Origin: Siniperca chuatsi | Taxonomy: Eukaryota > Chordata > Actinopteri > Centrarchiformes > Sinipercidae | NCBI RefSeq assembly: GCF_020085105.1 | Contig: NC_058064.1 | Coordinates: forward strand, 19,321,323-19,385,322 | Direction: 5' to 3' | Length of the DNA: 64,000 nt | Shown: positions 12,762 through 23,807 of the stretch, in pieces | Layout of the letters: every line of letters begins with the position of its first letter | How positions within the stretch are numbered: the stretch's first letter is position 1 | Program-made: the position numbers and the translations under genes | Notes under the pieces: generated by a model | Database searches by the model: none | The model's input: the letters and a program-made list of their open reading frames with translations, nothing else | Told to the model about the DNA's origin: nothing

Positions 12762-13145
12762 GGAAGGGCACTCAGAGTGCGCAGACCTCCGCCAAGGCCA
12801 ATAGTCCAGTCTTCTATGAAATGCAAATCTGCAAGTGTCTGGATATATTTCCAAAACTATTACAATTACAGTTTGTCATAATATGGTTGTGCCTATGAAG
12901 CCTCATCATCTCAGCTGATGTGGCTGTTATGTTTTGCTATGTTTAGTCCCAGCACACCATTCACTTTAATTACGACGGGTTTGTGTAATAATTTGTGTAT
13001 CCGCCCCGTGATTCAGATCCACTCCAAAATGTAATGGCTTCTTCCTTGGCCCATGCTACACCCTTCCACCAAGTTTCATGAAAATCGGGCCAGAAGTTTT
13101 CCCATAATCCTGCTGACAGACAAACAAATAAAGGTCAGGGTTCCA
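12762..13145 (+). repeat. Dispersed fish repeat (ACCTCCGCCAAGG type)
   Basis: Begins with GCGCAGACCTCCGCCAAGG and ends near CCTGCTGACAGACAAACAAA. In between is CCACCAAGTTTCATGAAAAT, a phrase I recognise from an abundant fish interspersed repeat. The expected inverted end with CCTTGGCGGAGG is missing, so this copy looks 3'-truncated. Class uncertain. Confidence 0.5.
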
Positions 13146-13771
13146 CCATTGTCTAGTTTTTAAGATGATGATTTTTCAAGATGAAGAAAGACTCTCCAAT
13201 GCCTTTCTGATGCCTTACAATTCATTGTCATTGAATCATGACATACTCACTCAAGTTGTACATTAGTGTAATGGAATCTACAATTCTGAAATGGAGTCAA
13301 CATGTGTCTCTGATATCCCTCCATGTCCCAGCAAACTACTGACCAATCAAAGCCTTCGGACAAGCTGGACAAGATTTCCCTTCCATTATCTTTTCTCCTC
13401 TCAGCCTCTGTTCTCTAAATATGTCCGGAGAGAGTGAGGACAAAGCACACTTCTCGTGGCCTGACACTTGAAAGACACCAATAATTGAATGATAATTTAT
13501 ATTTTTCCTTTTTTGTCAGGAATGTCTGTTGTAATGTGTCTATTAGACCATAGCAGCTGACATGGCAGCCAGACTGACTCACACTTTTACACCAATGATC
13601 AAAACAAAACATTTCTCTGGGTCAACTCATCAACTTAGCTCTGTTCATCTCAACCAGCTGATGCATGTTGAACCCAGTTAGAAGGAAGACTTTTGCCAGT
13701 GGAGTGTGGGGTTCAGTAGAATTTGGGATCCCAGCGTTGCCATATCACAGTGAAAATCTAATATAACTTAA

Positions 13772-14297
13772 AGCTACTCTTATCAGTATTTTTATATAAA
13801 CAACTGATGACTATGTGTGTAAAAGGAGTTGCTCCTAGTGGCAAACCCACAGAGAATTATCACTAACACTGCAGTTCCTCTCAGTTCTATGGAGTATTCT
13901 AGCGTATTTCAGCTCATTGTTTTGGTTTTACGGCCAGCAACTTTACTGTTTTAGTTCACACTCACTGCTCTCATCAACTTCATCTCCAGCCTGAGCAGGC
14001 AGATGTTTTCATCAAAACAGTTCTGATAAACCAGCTGTATGCTACCTGCACAGCAGACAAAGTTAGTAACTAACAGGTGAACATAGTTGAGTATTTAGCC
14101 ACTAAAGAGCCAGATATTTTCTCAGGAGTTGGTGGAGACCAAAAACAGAGCTAAAAGGAAAGTTAATACTGGACTGGAATTCATTCATTCAAAACAGGTT
14201 TGTCAAAACAACTTTAAACAGTGTCAATTTGTCAATGTTGCATTTACAGTTTGTTCAGCTGCCCCCAAGAGGCCAAAAAATCTAAATTAATGCTGCT
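13772..14297. mobile_element. TTAA-flanked MITE, copy 1
   Basis: A 526-bp unit bordered by TTAA at 13768-13771 and 14298-14301. The ends are imperfect inverted repeats (AGCTAC... and ...GCTGCT). Interior phrases such as CAGAGAATTATC, CTCAGTTCTATGGA, GAGCTAAAAGGA and TGCCCCCAAGAGGCCAAAAAA recur in the same order in the element at 21293-21773. There is no open frame. TTAA borders suggest mobilisation by a piggyBac-type transposase. Confidence 0.7.
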
Positions 14298-14301
14298 TTA
14301 A

Positions 14302-16599
14302 GAAATGAACATTTCTGAATCGTAAGTGTGCATGGTGATTTTGATTCTGATCTGTACAGGGATACAGATTGTCACTGTTTAAAGTTGTTTTGACAAACCT
14401 GTTAGCAAACAATTTCTTACATTAGCTTCATAGTTATAGCTAAAAATTATCATTGTTTTTTGGCTGAAATGCCATGAAAATGGGTTATGGTGTTGTCGGC
14501 TTATTCTCTTATTGTTGATGCATCTAGGCTAGCCTTTTCTCCCTACTTCCGCTTTTTGTGCTAAGCTAGGCTATCTCTGCTGTTTCTTTAGGATGCATGT
14601 AGCCTGATGTTCAGACTAAAATGCGGTTTCCCTTTCACTTTATGTCCTTCCACCAGAATAAAATATATTGGTTTGCTCACCCATCATTGATTCATATAGA
14701 CACACTCTTTGTATGCAAGTGATTGCTCATTCGGCTCTAAATTGGGCAGTTAATGGTGTTCTCTGGGCAATCTGTCACTCGCTTTCTCATTCACTGACGT
14801 GTCTGTCGTGGACTGATGCATCCGTGCGTCTTTCACAGAGAAGTGATCCTATGTGTATTGTAGCGCTGATCACGATGGGTGGTCTTTAGATAACTGCGAG
14901 AAGCTCACTCACACTTTCATACCCATTCGCACACACTCCCCACCACCTCAACACACACATTATAAGAGCATAAAAAAGCAAACTACCAGACACAGCCAAC
15001 CTGCTACAGATGAGTGCAGCCGGTGTGACTGGAAACCCGAGGTGTTTATTTTAATATTTGTGTCCTTGTGTATGTAATTGGTGGTGGACAAAATATTAGA
15101 AGCACCTTTCAGTATAATCCAACACCAGCACAAACTACCACTTTAGAAATGACTTTAGAGTTGAACCATTTTCTCCCTGACAACACAATTTGAGGCTGTG
15201 TTAATGTCGAATCATTAAATTGTAAAATTAACATGGGTAGTATTAATTTCAGGGTTATTGTGTTTGAATTACACCACAGTACAGGATTTCCATTTTTCTG
15301 CGTGTGTGTACAGTCTAAATTAAAGCCTACATTCAGTCTCAGGGCTTTTTTCTATTCTCTATATTTAAGTTGCTTTGTAGTATTTATTTTCTTATAATTT
15401 AACTGATGCATTAAACGCCACGCCACAAAATAAATGCCTTAAAATGGGATGCCACAAGATGGACGCCATAAGTTCCCACGCTGCAATTTTTTTTAGAACT
15501 TAGGAGGTGTATCGCTCCAATGAAATCAAACCTGTGACGCCATATTTTCAGCATGGGAAGTCGAGTATGTGATATGCTTGGCGTTCAAGTAGTTTAGGTT
15601 GTTGCTATGTGACTGACAATAAAATTGGACATTTCTTTGTTGCATTTCAGCGTCAAAGAACCTAAAAAGGGTAGAAAACAAAAGTAATCAATGTAAAAAA
15701 ATATTTTAAAAAGTCACTTCCATGGGCTCTAACATTTTTAAAACCATCAGCTCACACATCACACACATCAATGGGTCATTCAAGTGGACTCTTCACAACC
15801 ACACTTGAGGGCACCATATGCAGCACTAAACTGCCAGAGAACCACAAGTAACTGAACTGATGATCAAGAAACGCTGAAATCGAGCGTCACATCAAAGACA
15901 CATCCATTAAGAAGGTGATCATAGTTTGAAAGAGTATTGTTTAATTTTGGCATTCATCAAACCAAAGAAGTATTACTCACCAAAGATCATCCCTGCACAG
16001 CAACTACTACTAAATACTGTCTAGCCAACCTTTGGGAGTGAAAATGGCTTGGACCCTGATGCTGAAAGGCAGGGCCCCTCACTGCCTCCTCAAACTCCTG
16101 AGCAGAGTGACCTGACTCTCCTGGCTGCTGGGCAGACTACAGTGATGATGGTGGCCATGTTTGGCCCATCTGCCTGCAAGAGATGTTGAACTCAGACAGC
16201 TGGCAGCCTGCTGAGGAGGCGGCTGAGGCCGGAGCTGAGCCGAGCTGGGCCACCAAGCTCAGAGGCCTCATGAAACAGAGGGAGACACCTGCTGAGGAGA
16301 AATGAAAGAAAGTGGTTGCAAGACAGATGCTGAGTCATCTCCCATCAAACCTCCACCTCAAAATAAACAATTATTCATAATATATTAACCATTAATGAAT
16401 CTTTTCTTTAATATAATCAAATGAATAGTTGTTCTTACTTATATTTCACCAATTCATAACAAAGTTATCCCATTGCACTTTTCGTATAGAGCAGGTCTAG
16501 ACTGTACTCTTCCCCAGAAAGTCCGCCAGTTATCTACAAAGGCCACATCATTAGCTGGACACCTCGAGAGCCAGCGGTGGAATGAAGACATGCGGCTAA
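14302..16599. other. Gene-free stretch
   Basis: No exon or motif I can support. The open frames near 14668-15077 and 16473-16744 show no family signature. Two lines near 15410-15480 carry a short irregular repetition (ACGCCACGCCACAAAATAAATGCC, then ATGCCACAAGATGGACGCCA). Confidence 0.5.
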
Positions 16600-16968
16600 A
16601 CGTGGTTAGCACTGTCGCCTCACAGCAAGAGGGTTCTGGGTTCGAACCCACCGGCCAGCTGGGGCCTCTCTGTGTAGAGTCTGCATGTTTTCCCCGTGCC
16701 TGTGTGGGTTTTCTCCGGGTGCTCCGGCTTCCTTCCACAGACATGCAGGTTAGGTTAATTGGCCCTCTTAATTGCCTGCAGGTGTGACTCTACTTCTTTA
16801 CGGCAGTATTGCGGGATATCTGTGTAAAAAAGGTTTCTCTGTGTTAGCCCTGTGACTGACTGGCAACCTGTCCAGGGTGTACCCCGCCTCTCACCCCACG
16901 TCAGCTGGGATCGGCTCCAGCCCCCCACGACTCTCTAAGGACAAGCGGTTATAGATAATGGATGGATG
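16600..16968 (+). mobile_element. tRNA-derived SINE-like element
   Basis: The head reads CGTGGTTAGCACTGTCGCCT and is followed by GGGTTCGAACCC near 16637, which fits a pol III B box. A conserved fish body (TTTTCTCCGGGTGCTCCGGC) follows. The end reads AAGCGGTTATAGATAATGGA and then short ATGG units as a tail. I recognise the body as one of the commonest fish retroposons. It is not a functional tRNA gene. Confidence 0.7.
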
Positions 16969-17754
16969 GATCTGCTTTGGTAGGTAATCTGAAAAATAAA
17001 TATATATATATATATAATAATGTAAATACATTATATAGCTGTTGCTGAAAAAATGCAGACCATAAATAGTATAATTTAATGAAAAGTATGAGGATTATAC
17101 CTTTAAAAGAGTGTTTTTGGAAGTAGTTTGTCTTCACTGACAACCTCTCAGCCCAAGATTGGGACAAGCTGTGAAGTCCAGCCGTAAGAAAGTATCTTCA
17201 TAAATGTAAAGGTTAATGAAAACTGTTTAGATCTAAACCTCTATTTTATATGGGAAATAATAATTATATCCGGATGAGACCCTTGTTGCAATGATTTCTT
17301 TTAAGTAAGTCTGAAAAATAGCCCATAGGTAGCACTAGCAGTTTTAACCCACTGAGCTACACCTACCAAAAACCACCCACTCATATTTGGATTGTCATAT
17401 TTTGAAAGATTTTTTTAAATAAAATTCAAATCAAAGTCGTGCCACGTAACAGCACAAGTGTTAACCCACCGTGTGTCTGAATAATAAGAGTGAGCTTTTC
17501 TTTGGAGTTACGACATACATGCTTGAAGCTTTATAAGGAAATAGTCATAAATAGTGCTGGCATAGTTGGCTGCGTTACCGCGACTAAAAGAGGCCACCTA
17601 CGTCAAGACATGAGGAACATCACTGAAAAGGGAATGCTTCAAAAGATGCCAGTTATAGTTCAAGGGCTGTATGAAAGGAAACCAGTGGCATTGGAGCTAC
17701 ATTCAGACAAAGACGCATTGTACCCACTCACAATTTAACTTGATTCTCAAATTG

Positions 17755-17790
17755 AAACACTGAATTGAATTGAATTGAATTGAATCACTT
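17755..17790. repeat. (GAATT)n short tandem repeat
   Basis: About five copies of TGAAT. It may be the tail of a decayed retroelement, but nothing recognisable adjoins it. Confidence 0.8.
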
Positions 17791-18154
17791 CACCTGGGTG
17801 TGGAAGTGTAATTTTAATTTAAATTTCTTTTACTGGCTCCTGCTTACGTTTACACTTCACAAAGACTCACTCTTCCCTGCTCAATCAGCATCAACCGAAA
17901 CCCATCCCCCTACTCCACGGCCAACTGCAGATGCAATGTACATCAAACCCATTACGTTCTTCTCATCTTTCAGTCATTCTGTTTGCTGTAGGCCACTTCA
18001 TGTTAAGCGTACAGCTAAGATAAGCAAGGACAAAGAAAATAGAGACTAAATAGAGAATAAATGAAGACTGGCTTCAGCCTCGCCCAAGCAACCAGCCACA
18101 CAAGCTGTTTCTCATTTCTGCAAGAAAAAGAAGCACTCCCTCATTATCATAACT

Positions 18155-18408
18155 GCGGGCGACTGTGGCTTAGTGGTAGAGCGGGTTGTTCACCAATCGG
18201 AAGGTCGGCAAAGTGTCCTTGGGCAAGACACTGAACCCCAAATTGCTCCCGAGGGCTGTGCCTTCGGTATGTGAATGATTAGTTACTTTGATGAGCAGTT
18301 CTGCCATCTGCGTGTGAATGGGGTGAATGTGATATGGAGTTGCAGCGCTTTGAGTAGTCAGAAAGGCTAGAAAGGCGCTATCTACAGTACAGTCCATTTG
18401 ACCTTTTT
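18155..18408 (+). mobile_element. tRNA-headed SINE-like element, internally deleted
   Basis: The head TGTGGCTTAGTGGTAGAGCG matches a pol III A box. The B-box region seems deleted, because the sequence jumps from GGAAGGTCGGC to AAAGTGTCCTTGGGCAAGAC. The tail has the fish-typical AGCGCTTTGAGTAGTC and AGGCGCTATCTACAGTACAG phrases. Loss of the B box suggests a dead copy. Confidence 0.65.
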
Positions 18409-18443
18409 TTTTAACTCTCCAAAAATACAACTAAAAGACACAC

Positions 18444-18832
18444 TGTTACGACCCAGAGAGGTCCGGTGTGTGTTGATTTCCAATAATTGATTTCCAATAA
18501 TTGTTAGTGGTCAAATAAATCATGTTTTCAAACTTGAAAACAGATCCAAAAGGTTACAAACGACTCGAGTCAACTGAGGCGAACGAACAAAGGAAAAGGG
18601 CTGCAGATGGCGCCAAATCAATAAACACAAACTCTACAACTATACAGCAAACCAGTTGATATGAACAAAGAAGCACAGTGGTCAACTGCTCAGGTTAAAT
18701 CACAGCCGCCCCAGTTGTCTGTTCCGGACGACTTATAATTTCCTTGCGTGGAGCAAGCAGACTCTGGATTGGCGGACTAGGCTGATGACTTGGGATGGAT
18801 GAGAGGACGAGGATGAGAGTTGATTGGAGGTG
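18444..18832 (-). mobile_element. Possible LTR fragment
   Basis: The left boundary TGTTACGACCC read on the minus strand ends GGGTCGTAACA, a sequence typical of an LTR 3' end. The other end is not visible; a Tc1 remnant starts at about 18833. No internal retroviral-type coding sequence is seen. Confidence 0.3.
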
Positions 18833-19318
18833 GTCTGAAGAAAAGCAAAATGAAGACTTTGGAGTGGCTTGGTCAAAGTCCTGACCTGAATCCTATTGAG
18901 ATGCTGTGGCATGACCTTAAAAAGGCAGTTCATGCTCGAAAACCTCCCAATGTGGCTGAATTACAACAATTCTGCAAAGATGAGTGGGCCAAAATTCCTC
19001 CACAGCGCTGTAAAAGACTCATTGGAAGTTATTGCAAACGCTTAATTGCAGTTGTTGCTGCTAAGGGTGGCCCAACCAGTTATTAGGTTTAGGGGGCAAT
19101 CACTATTTCACACAGGGCCACATAGGTTTGGATTTTGTTTTCCCTTATTAATAACTACCTTCATTTAAAAACTGCATTTTGTGTTTACTTGTGTTATCTT
19201 TGACTAATATTTAAATTTGTTTGATGATCTGAAACATTTAAGTGTGATAAACATGAAATAAAAAAAATAAATAAATAAGAAATCAGGAAGGGGGCAAACA
19301 CTTTTTCACACCACTGTA
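18833..19318 (+). mobile_element. 5'-truncated Tc1-like transposon
   Basis: The frame read through 18829-19086 encodes the C-terminal part of a Tc1/mariner transposase, including SPDLNPIEMLWHDLKK, where the E is the last residue of the DD34E catalytic triad. The transposase stops at TAG and about 230 bp of 3' sequence leads to the terminal repeat CTTTTTCACACCACTGTA ending at 19318, next to a TA. The first two catalytic aspartates and the whole 5' half are absent, so the copy cannot encode an active enzyme. Confidence 0.8.
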
Positions 19319-21288
19319 CAATTCTCCTCCTATCACAGGAAGTTACAAATTGAATCCAGAGTCTGGCAAAAATACCTCCCAAACTGCAGTAAGCAGGCGC
19401 TCATCCAGAGAAATTTCTATTCGCAAGCATGTTCCTTTGGTATAACACATCATAGACTGGCTGGAATGGTAAATATGAGTGTGCTATGTGCGCAGTTTAC
19501 TGAAATTACAGATTCACTATTACTTTACAGATTTCTGGACTACCATTGCACAGCCTTTTTAATCTCAAAAGTAACTGAGATTGAATCTATAGGAGTTGAG
19601 TCAAATCCAACAATTCCTACAATAACAAATCACCAGCATTGTCGTGAATATAGGAATCACAAACTACTAACTTGAGGTTACCTTACCAGTGATTGAGAAA
19701 TTAGAAAATGTTTTCCAATCCATATTTTCCCTGGCAGTCTGAGATTTGAACTGAAAAATGCCTGCCACAATCCTTCCTTACAATGAGAAGCACCAACAAC
19801 AAGCACTTGAGCTAACATTGCAACTAACAGAAAACTTTGAAAAGAAGTTGAGTTGTGATTAAGCTATGTGCAAAATGGTACTCAATACCAATATGAGGGA
19901 CATGGGAGAGTCTTTCGACTACAGTGACATCATCCCCAGAGCTGACATGCTTTATTAACGTGATCCATTGTCTCTTTTCCCCTCCCAACTGGGTCACCTA
20001 TGTTTTGGTGAAAGTGATGAGTCACCTGTTCTCAATAGTCCACTGATGATGTTATCTAACTCACCTTTACTGCTGTTCTTCTGGCCACTTGCAGTAGCTC
20101 AGAGAACTTACTGTGAGAGAAAGACACATTGAAAACTGCAACCTCTCACAGACGGCGTGTGGATCCGTCATCTAATTGTGGTGGCGGCGTTCTTGCCTCT
20201 CTGTCAACGTCTCCAAGATTAGAGCTGATGGGTCAGCAGGGGTGCACCGATAAACTTAGATTGCATTTTACTTCTGCTTGTGTGATCATTAGAGGAAGAA
20301 AAAAGTCTTTGAACAGCTTCCTCAGATTTCCTGATTTGTGACATACCAGGCGGTGAGCCGTTCATCCATGACACAGCTCGATGACTGTGGACAGATCTCA
20401 AAGAGTAGATGCTCAAAGAGATGCGGTGTCTGTCAAACTAATGCAAATTTTCTGCACACAAAAAACACACAGCCATTTTATTTTCTGGAGCGGTATTTTT
20501 TGACAACCTTTCTGAATTCTGACATCATGCAGCACCTCCCCTCCTGTCCAAAGATACAAGTCTTTCAACCCTGGTCCTGTTTGATCCAATGGAAATAAGA
20601 AACAGCGTGTTGTATCCAGGCAACAAGTTCGTTGCCAGGTGACAGATACAGAGGTCCTGAGACCAGAGACTGCATGCAACAATTCCACATGAATAAGACA
20701 AGGCAGAACATCAGTCACCTCCTGCAACTCACACATTTCTTTGATAATCCTGCTTTGATGGCCTTTACATTAAAGCAAACAATACATGTCTGTTTGCCAT
20801 CATATGAACAGTGAACTGGTAACAAATGCAATAAACCATGCACATGAGCAGATGAAGTGACAGTAAAACTCAATTGCAGGAAACTAATCTCCGCACCATG
20901 TGCAACTTGCCTAATTGCCGCATGGAATCATAATGTACACACTGATGGCTTATCAGACAAGACATATCCGCCAGCAAATATGAAAACAGCCATAAGTGGT
21001 GGGATTATCAAACGTGTTTCTGCCATAACGCAGGGCTTTTCATGTGACAGCCATGAGCAGAGATAATGATCATTTCCAAGGCGCTTCAGCTGACAAATCC
21101 ACCGCCACCATTAAAGGCTTTCATTCTCCCCCCAGAGCTGTGTGGGGCGACTGTATACTTTTACTTTGATTTAGATTCTTTAGCTGGTGGGGGTGGGGGG
21201 GGCATTTTACTTACTGATGTCTGTCCAAGTAAAAATGGATGGATGGTAAACTGTATGCCAGTTTACTGTTCCTGATGTACATGGGACA
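19319..21288. other. Gene-free stretch
   Basis: No exon supported. A G-rich run (GGTGGGGGTGGGGGGGGC, about 21185-21202) is the only notable composition feature. The open frames at 20129-20736 overlap each other on both strands and carry no motif. Confidence 0.5.
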
Positions 21289-21292
21289 TTAA

Positions 21293-21773
21293 AGCTGCAC
21301 TAATCTTTATGATTTATGTTGACGAAACACCAGAGAATTATCCCCTGACTCTGCAGTTACCCTCAGCTCTATGGACCTTTTTTAGCCTGTTTTAGCTCGT
21401 TCTTTTGGTTTTCACGCTGCTTTCATCAACCCTGTTTTCAGAAACAGCAGGCCACTGTTTTCAGCAAACAAAACAAGCTCTGATAAGTTAGCAACTAGCT
21501 GGTGAAAAGTACATTGAAGTCAAACATTTAGCAGCCAAAGTCCCAAAAACACTTTCTCAGGAGGTGATCAAGACCAAGACAGAGCTAAAAGGAGAGTGAA
21601 TATCGGACTTAAATTAATCGGGTCACCAGAAACATGACTCCAAATGAATGCTAATGTTGCTCCATGTGTTCTGTAAAAAGGCAACTGTTTGCTAACACAT
21701 TAGCTGTAATGTCAGATTGTTTTCAGCTTGTTCCTCTGCCCCCAAGGGGCCAAAAAAATCAGTTGATGCATCT
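21293..21773. mobile_element. TTAA-flanked MITE, copy 2
   Basis: A 481-bp unit bordered by TTAA at 21289-21292 and 21774-21777. Ends AGCTGCACTAAT and ...TTGATGCATCT are imperfect inverted repeats. It shares ordered interior phrases with the 13772-14297 copy (CAGAGAATTATC, GAGCTAAAAGGA, TGCCCCCAAGGGGCC). It is shorter by internal deletions and clearly diverged. Confidence 0.7.
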
Positions 21774-21777
21774 TTAA

Positions 21778-23657
21778 ATAATACCAGTTTTATTATTTAG
21801 AAACACTTTATTTTACTGGTCCGTAAATTCCTGATAATTTCCAAGGAAGTTTGATGGTAAGAACCATAGTTTCACACTAATTGAGGGTAAGATGGAGACA
21901 GTGTTGGTACCCCTCCAATTAAAAACTGTAAGCTAAAGCGTTGAATAATTCTTTGTGATATAAAGATGGTTTATGGGCCACTTTTGTCTTTTTGTTTCCA
22001 TTGTGAAAAATCTGTTTTGTGGTGGAATTAACATGAATACATTTTTCGGACAAAATGCAGGTTTTTAGACATCGGACCTCTCTAAGTCAAACACTGAACA
22101 CTGGACACTGGACATATGTTTCAGAATGCCCTCAAGGACAAAACATTCATCCCGTATTTGAGTCCCTGCTTTAGCAAAGAACACCACAGCCACACAGTTC
22201 ATTCTCTTGCCACCAACATAATCAGACATTTGCTGCCACCCGCTTGTTGTGTCTGGTAAATGCAGGAATAAATACATTTAAAAAGATTAGTGTGCTGATT
22301 AGTGACTGGAATTGTACCAAAAACTCCATTAGGAATTGAGACAATTAATCAATGCAGGCGTGTTTGAGTTGTAGATGGGGATGAGAGGACAGTCTCTTCC
22401 TGTCCAGTGTATGAATACGTGACAATGTCCCACGATACAATGAAGTTGGATGGAATTTTATTTATGGTATGATTTATGGCTCACAGCATTAAAAAAATGT
22501 AATTAAATAAATTCAACAGCAACTTCTCTCTCCAGAATCCATGTCCCCGTTACTCTCAATAATCCACAAAACACAGTCAACAGTCTTCATAGGGACTATT
22601 TCTTTGGTGTGTGTGGACTATGCAGAGCAACCGAGAGGGTCTGGTATCTCCTGCATTACCCGTACACTATCTGCTGCCACTGATGCTATATTTTGCTGCT
22701 ATCTATTTTAAGATCAGTTAAAGTGGATAGCATTCTTATTCCAGTGCAATACAACTGCATGTGCTGCTATCTATAGGCACTTTATTCCATTGCCCCATCC
22801 CAATCTTTTTTTAAGTGCTATTTTTGTATTTCTTATTTAAGTTTATTATTGATCATTCTTACTTGGTTTAATTCCTGGGTCAGTAAATATTTTTTTATAT
22901 TGCAGTACACTTTTGTATATACTGTTGTATATAGCACCTTCCATCACATGCTTGGTCTTGTATACAGTATACAGTATTTTTTCTAACATATTATTCAACT
23001 ACTTTTTGTATTGTATCCTTTTATTTCCTTGTATGGGATCAATACTTTATCTTACTTTATATAAACATAAGGCATTTCGTCCTTGCGGGAAATAGTGTGT
23101 GTCTGCCATGTAGTGGACAAACTTCTGTACTACAATAGCTGTCCAAACTACTGTATCTGTGCTTTTCTGGCTCTTTTATTTACATAAAAGCCTGATTCTC
23201 TACGATGCTGAGCCCAACCATCCTGACCTGCTGAACATACTGTACTTGGATATCAGGGACTGAATCTGTATCAGTACAAAAAAAATTTGTATTTAGTCTG
23301 TTACTAGTATTGAAAAAGCTAAGTGTGCAAACCAATTATGTAATTTTACCTGAGTCACCTTTATTTATATACTATATATTTAGATACCGTCATACAAATG
23401 CATTTAATAAATCAAGACCTCGTTATCTCATAATGAAAATTATAACAAAGAAGGTTACTACAGTTGAAAATCAACAAGAGTGCTTCAATATGCTGCAAAG
23501 ATTTAGGTAATTTACATTTTTATGATTTAGAATTTGAACATTTGTATCAGAAATCAAACTAACTTGCGGTAGGTCTTACTGTGTTTACACTTGCTGAAAT
23601 CTACAAATCCATGCTGTACCAAACAAAACCAACATTTTTGTTAACATAAGCTCTCCT
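21778..23657. other. AT-rich gene-free stretch before phax
   Basis: No exon is recognisable. 22560-23100 is very T-rich, with ACTTTATTCC, TTGCAGTACAC and ACTTTATATAAACATAAGG phrases. It looks like the decayed untranslated 3' region of a LINE, but no reverse transcriptase part is present. Confidence 0.4.
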
Positions 23658-23663
23658 TTTATT
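23658..23663 (-). terminator. phax: phax polyadenylation signal
   Basis: TTTATT on the plus strand is AATAAA on the minus strand, about 145 nt downstream of the phax stop codon. No A-tract of the kind that marks a recent retrocopy follows it. Confidence 0.7.
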
Positions 23664-23807
23664 GCTAAGGTAAACAAACAAAAAAGGACACTCAGGTGTG
23701 ATTCTGCACTGAGTAGCCTACTTATACAGTGCTTTAAGTGTTTCCTTTTAATTTGAATCTAAAATGTCCTTGTTCAAACCTCCCAGAGTTCTGACAGCAG
23801 GAAGCCC

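Noticed and set aside
16600..16680. tRNA gene at the GGGTTCGAACCC motif
   Set aside because: The surrounding sequence matches a fish SINE body and lacks an acceptor stem partner.
17490..17738. Possible 82-aa gene
   Set aside because: It has no recognisable domain, no splice or promoter context, and is of a length expected by chance.
18155..18230. tRNA gene
   Set aside because: Only an A-box-like head is present; the B box is missing and no cloverleaf can be drawn. It is a SINE head.
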